From Vagococcus bubulae (GTDB lineage Bacteria > Bacillota > Bacilli > Lactobacillales > Vagococcaceae), in contig NZ_NGJT01000014.1 in assembly GCF_003950315.1 (NCBI RefSeq), positions 1 to 61,573 on the forward strand: a stretch of 61,573 bases of DNA. The letters are read 5' to 3'. The position numbers were made by a program, and so were the translations under genes. Shown here in pieces: positions 15,643 through 23,771 of the stretch. Numbering within the stretch: the stretch's first letter is position 1; each line of letters opens with the position of its first letter. The notes under the pieces are model-generated. The model was not told the origin of the DNA and did no database searches. It worked only from the letters and a program-made list of their open reading frames with translations.

Positions 15643-16688
15643 CCTTGATAAGCAAATACTACTTTACTATCATAAAGTTTTAACACTTTTTCAAAGATGA
15701 ATTTTGATAAAAGTCCTGCTATGATTGGAACAACAAACCAACAGATAATTAGTAAGATAATATTTAATCCAGAATCAAGGGACGCAAGTGGGCCAACAAG
15801 TCCAACTAAACCAAATCCAGCTGACTGTGGTGTTCCTGACACATTTAACAGTGCGACAGGAATGGCAGAAATAACCGCAGTAAATAAAACTGGTACTAGG
15901 ATGATTGGATATTTAAATAAGTTAGGCATCATCATCTTCATTCCACCTAAAGCAATAGCTAAAGTCACACCTGACTCATTAATTTTCCATGAATTGATCA
16001 CAAGTACAATCGTTGTAGCTGCTATACCCATAGCGGCTGCTCCGGCTGATACGCCATTTAACCCAATAGCAAGTCCAATTCCTACTGTTGTAATTGGAGA
16101 AATGATTAATGCTGCAAATGAACAAGCAATTAAGATACTCATGACAATTGGTTGGAAATCTGTAAAGTTATTAATTAATTTTCCAATAGCAACCGTAATT
16201 TGTGTCACAAATGGGTAAGTTAGCATACCGATTAAACCAGCACCAATTCCTACCACAATTGGCATCGCAATAATTTCAACTGATCCAAATTTACTTCCAA
16301 TGTATAACATCATTAAAACAGCAACTGAAGCAGTAATCATAATGTTGATGATGTCCCCAGTACCTGCTCCCACATAAGAACTAACGTCTGTATTAAATTT
16401 GATAACTCCAGACCCTGCAAATGCAGCACCTCCTGCAATCATCATTTTCGCTGGTGTTAAACCAAATTGATGCGCAATGAGTGCCCCAATAATTAGAGGG
16501 GTTGCTAATTGAAAAATAAGTCCAGCATGAATAATCATTTGTATAATGTCATATTGAGCAAAATATTTAAGAATAGCTCCCAGCACAGCGTTTGGAATTA
16601 AAGCAATAATCGTTCCCTGTGCTGTACCAGCTAATACTTTATTAAGAAATAATCGTGGGGTTAATTTTGTTTCCTCTGTTTTTGTCAT
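15639..16688 (-). CDS. PfoR / PTS_EIIC_2 family membrane protein
   Basis: This 349-aa integral membrane protein has about ten hydrophobic helices rich in Gly and Ala (for example AKMMIAGGAAFAGSGVIKFNTD). It belongs to the PTS_EIIC_2 family that includes Clostridium PfoR. Although often labelled a PTS sugar IIC component, no IIA or IIB domain is fused or adjacent, so sugar transport is unproven. Start chosen at the ATG at 16688 after AGGAG. Convergent with LysR, overlapping it by 4 nt at the stop codons. It lies directly downstream of the bkd operon terminator. Confidence 0.75.
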   Translation of the reverse strand: MTKTEETKLTPRLFLNKVLAGTAQGTIIALIPNAVLGAILKYFAQYDIIQMIIHAGLIFQLATPLIIGALIAHQFGLTPAKMMIAGGAAFAGSGVIKFNTDVSSYVGAGTGDIINIMITASVAVLMMLYIGSKFGSVEIIAMPIVVGIGAGLIGMLTYPFVTQITVAIGKLINNFTDFQPIVMSILIACSFAALIISPITTVGIGLAIGLNGVSAGAAAMGIAATTIVLVINSWKINESGVTLAIALGGMKMMMPNLFKYPIILVPVLFTAVISAIPVALLNVSGTPQSAGFGLVGLVGPLASLDSGLNIILLIICWFVVPIIAGLLSKFIFEKVLKLYDSKVVFAYQG

Positions 16689-16755
16689 ATCAAAAACTCC
16701 TATTACTATTATTTTATAGTTTGAGAATAAGTTCACTTACTTAAATGAAAGAATG

Positions 16756-16782
16756 AGATTTCCCGAATATCTCGAGAAATCT
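16756..16782 (-). terminator. Terminator of the bkd operon
   Basis: AGATTTCCCGA (16756-16766) pairs with TCGAGAAATCT (16772-16782), an 11-bp stem with one G-U pair and a 5-base loop, followed on the minus strand by a moderately T-rich CATTCTTTCATTT. It lies shortly after the bkdC stop. Confidence 0.65.
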
Positions 16783-16820
16783 AACTCTTTACATGACAGG
16801 TCTAACTAAATAATTAAGGT

Positions 16821-18101
16821 TTAATAAATATCTGATTCAGATGAGAAGTTAGCTAAGTTTTCTTTAACATCTCTTAAGAATTGTCCAGCTTGTTGTCCAT
16901 CTAAGATTCTATGGTCGATTGACAGACATAGGTTAACCATATCCGCTGTTTTGAATCCACCATCTTTAGTTGGAACGATACGTTTATTGATTGATTCAAC
17001 TTGCAAGATAGCTGCTTGTGGGTGATTGATAATTCCCATTGATTGAACTGATCCTAAAGTACCAGTGTTGTTCAATGTAAATGTTCCACCTTGCATATCT
17101 TTTCCTTGCAATTTACCATCTCTTACATCAGTTGCTAGACGATTAATCTCTTTGGCAATACCAGCTAGAGATAAATTATCAACATTGTGAATTACTGGAA
17201 CATATAAATGCTCGTCAGTTGTCACAGCAATTGATAAGTTAATATCTTTATGGTAAACAATGTTTCCATTATCCCAAGATGTATTGATTTTTGGATTTTT
17301 CTTCATTGCTTGTACAACAGCTTTAGCAAAGAATGGGAAGAAGCTTAGAGACATACCTTCATTTTTCTTAAAGTTATCTTTTGTTTTGTTTCGTAAATTC
17401 ACAATATTTGTAACGTCTGCTTCGACCATAATCCAAGCATGTGGGATTTCATTCACGCTTTGAGTCATTTTCTTAGCAATCGCTTTTCTCACACCATCAG
17501 CCGGCACCACTTCTTGAGAAGCATTTGATGTTGCAACAGGCGTTGGAGCAGATTGTTCTTTTGGTGCTACTACTGTGTCTTCAACTTTAATGACTGTTTC
17601 TTCAGCTACTTCTGTTTTAACAACGTTTGACGGATCAAAGTTCATAATATCTTTACGAGTGATACGTCCATCTTTTCCAGTACCTTCAACATCATTTAAA
17701 TCAATGCCTTTTTCTTGTGCTAAACGAACCACTGCTGGCGAGAAACGTCCTGCTGCTTTATTAGCTGATTTTTTCGCTTTTGGAGCAGATGAAGCCGCAA
17801 CAACCTCTTCTTTTACGTCCTCTTTTACTTCTACTACTTCTTGTGTTGAATCTTCTTCGCCTTCAACTTCAAGAGTCATTAAAGATGTACCAATTGGAAC
17901 ATCAACATCCAACTCAACCAATGTGTCTTTTACTACACCTGCAAAATCTGAAGGAATTTCAGTCGTTACTTTATCTGATACAACTTCCATTAATGGGTCA
18001 TATCTTTTTACTGTGTCACCTGGTTTAACAATCCATGATACAACACTTGCTTCTGTAACACTTTCCCCTAAATTGGGCATTTTAATTTCTTTAATAGCCA
18101 T
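16821..18101 (-). CDS. bkdC: Branched-chain alpha-keto acid dehydrogenase E2 (dihydrolipoyl acyltransferase)
   Basis: E2 passes the branched acyl group from E1 to CoA through a swinging lipoyl arm. The 426-aa protein has a lipoyl domain (residues 1-78, lipoyl-lysine K44 in SDKVTTE), a Glu/Lys/Ala-rich linker, an E3/E1-binding domain (FSPAVVRLAQEKGIDL, about 120-155), a second linker, and a catalytic domain from about 200 with the terminal motif SIDHRILDGQQAG that provides His and Asp. It is the last gene of the ptb-buk-bkdDABC operon, 21 bases after bkdB. Confidence 0.93.
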   Translation of the reverse strand: MAIKEIKMPNLGESVTEASVVSWIVKPGDTVKRYDPLMEVVSDKVTTEIPSDFAGVVKDTLVELDVDVPIGTSLMTLEVEGEEDSTQEVVEVKEDVKEEVVAASSAPKAKKSANKAAGRFSPAVVRLAQEKGIDLNDVEGTGKDGRITRKDIMNFDPSNVVKTEVAEETVIKVEDTVVAPKEQSAPTPVATSNASQEVVPADGVRKAIAKKMTQSVNEIPHAWIMVEADVTNIVNLRNKTKDNFKKNEGMSLSFFPFFAKAVVQAMKKNPKINTSWDNGNIVYHKDINLSIAVTTDEHLYVPVIHNVDNLSLAGIAKEINRLATDVRDGKLQGKDMQGGTFTLNNTGTLGSVQSMGIINHPQAAILQVESINKRIVPTKDGGFKTADMVNLCLSIDHRILDGQQAGQFLRDVKENLANFSSESDIY

Positions 18102-18122
18102 AACTAACTTCCTCCTAAATTT

Positions 18123-19115
18123 TTAATACTCTGCCAATTCTCTCATTGCTTCGATTACTTGGTCTTCATTTACTAAGAATTCACGTTCTAGCGTTAACGC
18201 ATATCCCATACTTGGAGCATCAGGACCAGCTAAACGTTTAATCGGTGCATCTAAATCAAATAATGCGTCTTCTGAAATCATTGCTGCGATTTCACTCATG
18301 ATACTTCCTTCTTTGTTGTCTTCTGTTACTAATAAAACTTTTCCAGTTTTCTTAGCCGCATTAACTAATGTTTCTCTATCTAATGGATACAATGAACGAA
18401 CGTCTACTACTTCTGCATCGATTCCTTCTTTAGCTAACTTTTCAGCTGCAGAAATAGCATATTGTAACATCATGCCATAACTGATTACTGTAATGTCGCT
18501 ACCTTCACGTACAACATTTGCTTTATCGATTGGAACAATATAATCATCTGTTGGAACATCTGCTTTTAGTAAACGATATAAACGTTTGTGTTCGTAGAAA
18601 ATAACTGGATCATCTGAACGAATTGCTGCTTTAATCATACCTTTAGCATCATATGGATTTGATGGTGTTACCACACGTAATCCTGGTTGTCCTGCAAAGA
18701 CTTTTTCAGTTGATTGTGAATGATATAATCCACCACGAACACCACCACCATAAGGCGTACGATAAACGATAGGCGCTGTCCAATCACCTTTTGTACGGTA
18801 ACGCATTGTTCTTGCTTCAGAAAGAATTTGGTTTGTCGCTGGTAAAATATAATCAGCAAACTGGAATTCACCAATTGCACGATATCCCATAACACCTAAA
18901 CCAACTGCCAATCCTCCGATAAGACCTTCTGTTAAAGGTGTGTTGAAACAACGATCATCGCCATATTTTGCAGCTAAACCTTTTGTTACACCAAACACGC
19001 CACCTTTGTCGCCACCTACGTCTTCACCAAAGATTACCACTTTTTCATCACGAGCCATCTCTTCAGATATTCCTAAATTAATCGCCTCTAAATATGTCAT
19101 TTCAGCCATTGTCAT
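18123..19115 (-). CDS. bkdB: Branched-chain alpha-keto acid dehydrogenase E1 beta subunit
   Basis: E1 beta pairs with E1 alpha to decarboxylate branched-chain 2-keto acids using thiamine diphosphate. The 330-aa protein has the transketolase pyrimidine-binding domain (FGEDVGGDKGGVFGVTKGL; EGLIGGLAVGLGVMGYRAIGEFQFADY) and the C-terminal domain (ITVISYGMMLQYA; LAGPDAPSMGYALTLERE). Either of two ATGs (19115 or 19109) could be the start; both follow AGAGG. It lies between bkdA and bkdC with short gaps. The tandem motifs separate it from pyruvate dehydrogenase only through operon context. Confidence 0.93.
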   Translation of the reverse strand: MTMAEMTYLEAINLGISEEMARDEKVVIFGEDVGGDKGGVFGVTKGLAAKYGDDRCFNTPLTEGLIGGLAVGLGVMGYRAIGEFQFADYILPATNQILSEARTMRYRTKGDWTAPIVYRTPYGGGVRGGLYHSQSTEKVFAGQPGLRVVTPSNPYDAKGMIKAAIRSDDPVIFYEHKRLYRLLKADVPTDDYIVPIDKANVVREGSDITVISYGMMLQYAISAAEKLAKEGIDAEVVDVRSLYPLDRETLVNAAKKTGKVLLVTEDNKEGSIMSEIAAMISEDALFDLDAPIKRLAGPDAPSMGYALTLEREFLVNEDQVIEAMRELAEY

Positions 19116-19138
19116 TCATTCCTCTCTTTTTCCCTTAA

Positions 19139-20125
19139 TTATTTCGCGTATACTTCGTCTAATAATGATTCTGGAGCTGGATCTGCCATTGCTTCTGCTT
19201 CGTCAGTGGCTTTATCAATTTCAGCACGGATTTCTTCATCCATTTTGTCCATCTCTGCTTGAGTTAGGTAACCTTCGTCGATTAATTGTTTTTCAAATAC
19301 ATCAATTGGGTCACTATCTTTCATTTTTTCAATATCTTCTTTTGAACGGTAAATCGTTTGATCATCGTCTGCTGAGTGAGAAGTTAAGCGATAAACTTTC
19401 ATTTCAATTAATTTTGGTCCTTTTTTATTACGTGCATCTTTTACAGCTTTTTTGAAAGCAAGATAAACTTCTGTAAAGTCATTACCGTCTACTGTAATTC
19501 CTTCAAAACCATAACCATGAGCACGATCAGACATATTTTCATTAGCATATTGCTCTTCAATCGGCACACTGATAGCGTAACTATTGTTTTCAACAACAAA
19601 GATAACTGGTAATTTTTTAACCCCTGCAAAGTTCATTGCTTCTTGGACTTCACCTTGGTTAGCAGATCCTTCACCTGTTGTGGTTAAAGCGATATAGTCT
19701 TTTCCTTCTAATTGAGCTGCGTAACCAACACCTGTTGCAAGTGGCATTTGTGTACTTACTGTTGAAGCAAATGACACAATGTTATGTTCTTTTGATCCAT
19801 AATGATTAGGCATTTGACGTCCATGAGAAGATGGGTCAGCGTCTTTACCAAACGATCCTAGAAGAATATCTTTTGTACTCATTCCCCAAACCAAGCAAGC
19901 TGTCATATCACGGTAGTATGGTAAAAAGACGTCTTTATCATGTTCGAAAGCCATAGCCATAGCTACTTGAGCAACTTCTGCCCCTTGACCAGAAATATTA
20001 AATGATGTTTTACCAATACGAGTTAATTGCCACAAACGTTCATCTAAACGACGACCTCTTTTCACTTCGTAATAAGCTTTTACCAATTCTTCTTTACTCA
20101 AACCAGATTTTTTTAACGTTTTCAT
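19139..20125 (-). CDS. bkdA: Branched-chain alpha-keto acid dehydrogenase E1 alpha subunit
   Basis: E1 alpha binds thiamine diphosphate and carries out the oxidative decarboxylation with E1 beta. In the 328-aa sequence the ThDP motif runs from GEGSANQGEVQEAMNFAG to NNSYAISVP. The phosphorylation-loop-like RLTSHSADDD of this family is also present. The gene order E3, E1 alpha, E1 beta, E2 after ptb and buk is that of the Enterococcus faecalis bkd operon, and this context marks it as branched-chain rather than pyruvate specific. Confidence 0.93.
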   Translation of the reverse strand: MKTLKKSGLSKEELVKAYYEVKRGRRLDERLWQLTRIGKTSFNISGQGAEVAQVAMAMAFEHDKDVFLPYYRDMTACLVWGMSTKDILLGSFGKDADPSSHGRQMPNHYGSKEHNIVSFASTVSTQMPLATGVGYAAQLEGKDYIALTTTGEGSANQGEVQEAMNFAGVKKLPVIFVVENNSYAISVPIEEQYANENMSDRAHGYGFEGITVDGNDFTEVYLAFKKAVKDARNKKGPKLIEMKVYRLTSHSADDDQTIYRSKEDIEKMKDSDPIDVFEKQLIDEGYLTQAEMDKMDEEIRAEIDKATDEAEAMADPAPESLLDEVYAK

Positions 20126-20142
20126 TTTTCATCAACCTTTCT

Positions 20143-21555
20143 TTATTTATGAATCGCTTTTTTATAAGTGTCGAGCGCTGCTTCTTGTATTGCTTCAGAT
20201 AATGTTGGATGTGGATGGATTGCTTCACCTAATTCAAGTGGTGTCGCATCTAAATAAATCGATGTACTTGCTTCTGATATTAAATCTGTCGCATGTGGTC
20301 CAATGATGGATACACCTAATAAGTCATCTGTCTCTTCATCTCTTATGACCTCAACAAATCCACCTTCTCCACCATAAACAAGTGCTTTACCATTTCCAGC
20401 AAAGTTAAAATTACCAACTTTTGCTTTAACCCCCTCTGGTAAGTTATCTTTTGAATAACCCACACTAGCAATTTCAGGATTTGTATAAACACAACGAGGA
20501 ACATTAATGTAATTTATTGTCTCTACATCTTCTTCTAGTAAATGACTAACGGCAATTTCGCCTTCTTTCATTGCAACGTGAGCTAATTGAAGAGTATCAA
20601 TGCAATCTCCTACCGCATAAATATGATCTTCTGTTGTTTGGTAAAATTCATTTACTTGAATCCCTTTATCGTCAAACTTAACAGATGTATTTTGTAACCC
20701 AATGCCATTAACATTTGGTTTGCGTCCTATCGCAACCATTACCTTATCCACTGTTAGGCTGTCTTTTCCTTCAATATCTACAACTACTTCTTGGTCTTTT
20801 ATTTCCGCTTTAGACACTTTACTACTTAATAGAACATTAATACCGCGTTTTTCTAAGCTCTTCTTCAATTCTTTAGAAATTGTAGGGCTTTCATTTATTA
20901 GTAATCGATCTAAAAACTCAATAATTGTTACTTCTACACCCAAACTATTCAGTAATGATGCCCACTCAACACCAATAACACCTCCACCAACAATCGCAAT
21001 TGATTTTGGTAAATCTTGAATTTCCAACATGCCATCTGACGATAAAATAAATTCTTCATCTAATGGTAAATTAGGTAGTGTTTTTGGTGATGAGCCTGTG
21101 GCAATGATGACATTTTTAGGAACAATAATTTCTTCTTCTTTAGACTTATCGTTAAATGTTACGGCCACTGCCCCAGAAACTGGTGAAAAGATAGATGGTC
21201 CTAATATCGCGCCCTCACCTTCGAGTACACGAATTTTATTTTTCTTAACTAATCCTTCAACCCCTTGATGAAGTTGATTGATAATTCCTTGTTTTCTTTC
21301 TTGAACTTTTTTAAAATCCACAGAAAAATCTTTTACGTTTTCAATACCAAATTCTTGTGCCTCTTTAATGGTGTCAAATACTTCAGCACTTCTTAAAAGC
21401 GCTTTCGTTGGGATGCATCCTTTGTGAAGACATGTCCCACCTAACTTATGTTTTTCAACAATTGTTACGTCTAATCCTTTTTGGGCTGCTCGGATAGCTG
21501 CAACATAACCACCAGTTCCCCCACCTAAAATCAATAAATCTGTTTGTTCTGCCAT
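20143..21555 (-). CDS. bkdD: Dihydrolipoyl dehydrogenase (E3) of the bkd complex
   Basis: E3 re-oxidises the dihydrolipoyl arm of E2 and makes NADH. The 470-aa flavoenzyme has an FAD motif (LILGGGTGGYVAA), the redox disulfide C42-LHKG-C47, an NAD motif (AIVGGGVIGVEWASLL, about 175), and the terminal HPHPTLSEA that supplies the active-site His-Glu pair. The ATG at 21555 is preferred to the GTG at 21564, because the latter overlaps the AAGGAG site. It is the third gene in the operon. Confidence 0.93.
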   Translation of the reverse strand: MAEQTDLLILGGGTGGYVAAIRAAQKGLDVTIVEKHKLGGTCLHKGCIPTKALLRSAEVFDTIKEAQEFGIENVKDFSVDFKKVQERKQGIINQLHQGVEGLVKKNKIRVLEGEGAILGPSIFSPVSGAVAVTFNDKSKEEEIIVPKNVIIATGSSPKTLPNLPLDEEFILSSDGMLEIQDLPKSIAIVGGGVIGVEWASLLNSLGVEVTIIEFLDRLLINESPTISKELKKSLEKRGINVLLSSKVSKAEIKDQEVVVDIEGKDSLTVDKVMVAIGRKPNVNGIGLQNTSVKFDDKGIQVNEFYQTTEDHIYAVGDCIDTLQLAHVAMKEGEIAVSHLLEEDVETINYINVPRCVYTNPEIASVGYSKDNLPEGVKAKVGNFNFAGNGKALVYGGEGGFVEVIRDEETDDLLGVSIIGPHATDLISEASTSIYLDATPLELGEAIHPHPTLSEAIQEAALDTYKKAIHK

Positions 21556-21576
21556 CTTTTTCACTCCTTATTTTTA

Positions 21577-22647
21577 CTACACTAACGCATAATCTTTCGC
21601 TTCTTCTTTACCTGATAAAACTCGCCAAGCTCCTTCATAAAGTGCTTGCATTTCCATTTCTCCAGGGAAAGCTTTTACTGGTGCAATCCATTCAACTCGA
21701 GAAATAATTTGATTTCTAACTGATTCAGAGTAAATTGCACCACCTGTTAGAACAATGCCATCTATTTTTCCTTTTAACACAACGGACATTTCAGCAATAC
21801 TTTTAGCTACTTGATAGGACATTGCTTCTTCATAAAATGCCGCTTCTGTATCTCCCTCGTTGATTCGCTTTTCAACTTCTCTCAAGTCTGTCTCACCAAG
21901 GTATGATTTTAATCCACTATTACCTGCGATTAATTTTTTAATATCTGCAAGTGTCAGTTCTTCTTTTATAATGAGATTAGCAAATTCAATTAATGGTAAC
22001 TCACCACTACGCTCAGGTGAAAAAGGTCCTTCTCCATCTAAACCATTGACCGCATCAATCATTTTCCCATTTTTATGGGCCCCAACGCTTATGCCCCCAC
22101 CTAGATGAGCCACAATAAAGGATGAGTCGTTATACTCTTTACCCATTTCTTCTGCAGCAACTCTAGCGACAGCTTTTTGATTTAGAGCATGTGTAACACT
22201 TCGTCTATCAATACCCTTTAAGCCTGAAACTTTTGCTATTGGTTCCATTTCGTCGACTACTACTGGGTCAACAATATATGCTGGAATATTATATTCTTTT
22301 GAAAACTCATTGGCTAAAATAGCACCTAAGTTAGAAGCATGTGTGTTGTACTTCTCAGCTAATAAATCGCTTAATAAGGCTTCATTAACAAGGTAAGTCC
22401 CTCCAGGAATTGGTTTTAATAATCCTCCACGACCAACTACTGCAACTAAATGCTGTTCTGCTTCATGTTTTTTGATAAATTCAGAAATTAAATTGGTTCT
22501 AAATTCTGTTTGACTAATGACATTCTCAAATTGTGCTATCTCATCAACTGAATGGCGAATGGTTTCTTCAGCGATTAATTCATGATTTGAAAAAATAGCC
22601 AATTTTGTTGATGTCGATCCTGGATTAATGACTAATATACTATCCAT
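21577..22647 (-). CDS. buk: Butyrate / branched-chain fatty acid kinase
   Basis: This kinase converts branched acyl phosphates (or butyryl phosphate) to the free acid with ATP formation, completing energy recovery from branched-chain keto acids. At 356 aa it shows the acetokinase-family motifs INPGSTSTKLAIF at the N-terminus, VVGRGGLLKP near residue 90, AHLGGGISVGAH near 180 and VLTGGAIYSE near 300. It lies 12 bases upstream of the bkdD frame and 14 bases after ptb. Confidence 0.93.
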   Translation of the reverse strand: MDSILVINPGSTSTKLAIFSNHELIAEETIRHSVDEIAQFENVISQTEFRTNLISEFIKKHEAEQHLVAVVGRGGLLKPIPGGTYLVNEALLSDLLAEKYNTHASNLGAILANEFSKEYNIPAYIVDPVVVDEMEPIAKVSGLKGIDRRSVTHALNQKAVARVAAEEMGKEYNDSSFIVAHLGGGISVGAHKNGKMIDAVNGLDGEGPFSPERSGELPLIEFANLIIKEELTLADIKKLIAGNSGLKSYLGETDLREVEKRINEGDTEAAFYEEAMSYQVAKSIAEMSVVLKGKIDGIVLTGGAIYSESVRNQIISRVEWIAPVKAFPGEMEMQALYEGAWRVLSGKEEAKDYALV

Positions 22648-22661
22648 CCAAATGCCCCTTC

Positions 22662-23492
22662 CTATATTTGTTTCATGGCAAATTCTAAAGAATCTAGTTT
22701 ACTTGCTGTAGTATCACTTCTTGATGTCAGAACAACTGGAACTTTGGTCCCAACAATCGTTCCACCCACTGTTGCATTAGCAAATAATGTCAATGATTTA
22801 TATAGACTATTTCCTGCATCAATTTGTGGTACGACTAAAACATCCGCATCTCCTGTGATTGGACCATCATATCGCTTGTGTTCAACTGCTTCTTTTGACA
22901 TAGCTAAATCAAAAGAAATGGGTCCAAATATTGTGGCATTCTCTTCTTTTTCAAAGTAACTCGCCACTTCAGTTGCTAAAACTGAGGAAGGCATTTTTGG
23001 ATTGTAATTTTCTGCTGCACTTAGTAAGGCAATTTTCGGATGAGTTATACCTATCTTATGAGCAACTGTTTTGACATTTTCAACAATTTCAATCATTGTC
23101 TGTGTATCTGGTGCAATATTCATCGCACAATCTGTTAATAAAAATGTTTTATCTTTAGAAGGTATCGTAACCATTGCAACATGTGACAAAACAGGTTGTG
23201 TTTTTAATCCGTAATCTTTTTTTAATAACTCTTTTAATAATGTATGTGTTTGTATAATTCCTTTAAGGAGAATTTGAGCGTGTCCATCTGCGACATATTT
23301 CACAGCTTTCTCGACAATTTCTGCTTCATCTTCGCAATGAACATATTCCCACGTATCACTGTCTCCTATATTTTCTGTTGTATCAAAAACAACAAATTTA
23401 AGTTCTTTTTTGAAACGTTTTTTAGCTTCGTTTACCAACGTTAAAATTTCTGGTTGGGAACCTCCGGCAACTGATACCGTTATCAATTTCAT
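22662..23492 (-). CDS. ptb: Phosphate butyryltransferase
   Basis: Ptb exchanges CoA for phosphate on branched acyl-CoAs, feeding the kinase Buk. This 276-aa protein belongs to the PTA/PTB family and contains AQILLKGIIQTHTLLKELL near residue 75, LLTDCAMNIAPD near 118, and the C-terminal GPITGDADVLVVPQIDAGN and VPVVLTSRSDT segments. It is the first gene of the operon and follows a promoter with a consensus cre site. GAGGTG precedes its ATG. Confidence 0.92.
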   Translation of the reverse strand: MKLITVSVAGGSQPEILTLVNEAKKRFKKELKFVVFDTTENIGDSDTWEYVHCEDEAEIVEKAVKYVADGHAQILLKGIIQTHTLLKELLKKDYGLKTQPVLSHVAMVTIPSKDKTFLLTDCAMNIAPDTQTMIEIVENVKTVAHKIGITHPKIALLSAAENYNPKMPSSVLATEVASYFEKEENATIFGPISFDLAMSKEAVEHKRYDGPITGDADVLVVPQIDAGNSLYKSLTLFANATVGGTIVGTKVPVVLTSRSDTTASKLDSLEFAMKQI

Positions 23493-23525
23493 TCACCTCA
23501 TTTATTTCTTTCTGACTACACTCAT

Positions 23526-23554
23526 ACTGTACTAACTAATGTAAACGCATACAA
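23526..23554 (-). promoter_or_regulatory. bkd operon promoter with a consensus cre site
   Basis: On the minus strand TTGTAT (23554-23549) and TACAGT (23531-23526) are 17 bases apart. The plus-strand sequence TGTAAACGCATACA (23540-23553) matches the cre consensus TGWAARCGYWWWCA at every position and covers the -35 box. CcpA repression of the operon is therefore expected, in line with the catabolite repression described for E. faecalis bkd. Confidence 0.7.
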
Positions 23555-23585
23555 TTTGTTGTTTTTTATCTTACTATTGATTTAA

Positions 23586-23602
23586 TTTATAGGTCCTATA
23601 AA
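23586..23602. promoter_or_regulatory. Palindrome upstream of the bkd promoter
   Basis: TTTATAGG-T-CCTATAAA is a perfect 17-base dyad about 35 bases upstream of the -35 box. The element TATAAACTT next to it recurs about 25 bases further (TATAAACTTG). It looks like an operator for an unidentified regulator; no local regulator is clearly linked. Confidence 0.4.
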
Positions 23603-23742
23603 CTTTGCTAATACAACATTTATAAACTTGTTATTTCAAATACTCATTATATTTTAATGTTATATTAATAAATTGTTTTACCGATATAACACAAATACTG
23701 TACATATATTATTCAAAAAAACATTTTTGTGCATTAAAAAAA

Positions 23743-23764
23743 AGACCTCGATAAATCGAGATCT
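23743..23764 (-). terminator. Terminator of the ABC-F gene
   Basis: AGACCTCGAT (23743-23752) pairs with ATCGAGATCT (23755-23764) with one mismatch, followed on the minus strand by eight T. Confidence 0.85.
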
Positions 23765-23771
23765 CTCTTTA

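Noticed and set aside
15697-16218. 173-residue open frame on the plus strand inside the PfoR-like gene
   Set aside because: It is antisense to a well-supported membrane protein, has no ribosome site and resembles no family.
15639-16688. Annotation as a sugar-specific PTS IIC component
   Set aside because: No IIA or IIB partner is present and the PTS_EIIC_2/PfoR group is not shown to transport sugar.
17575-18126. 183-residue open frame on the plus strand inside bkdC
   Set aside because: It is antisense to the lipoyl and linker region of E2; Ser/Thr-rich composition is a shadow of the coding strand.
18123-20125. Pyruvate dehydrogenase as the identity of the E1 genes
   Set aside because: The order ptb, buk, E3, E1 alpha, E1 beta, E2 matches the branched-chain operon; pyruvate dehydrogenase operons lack ptb and buk.
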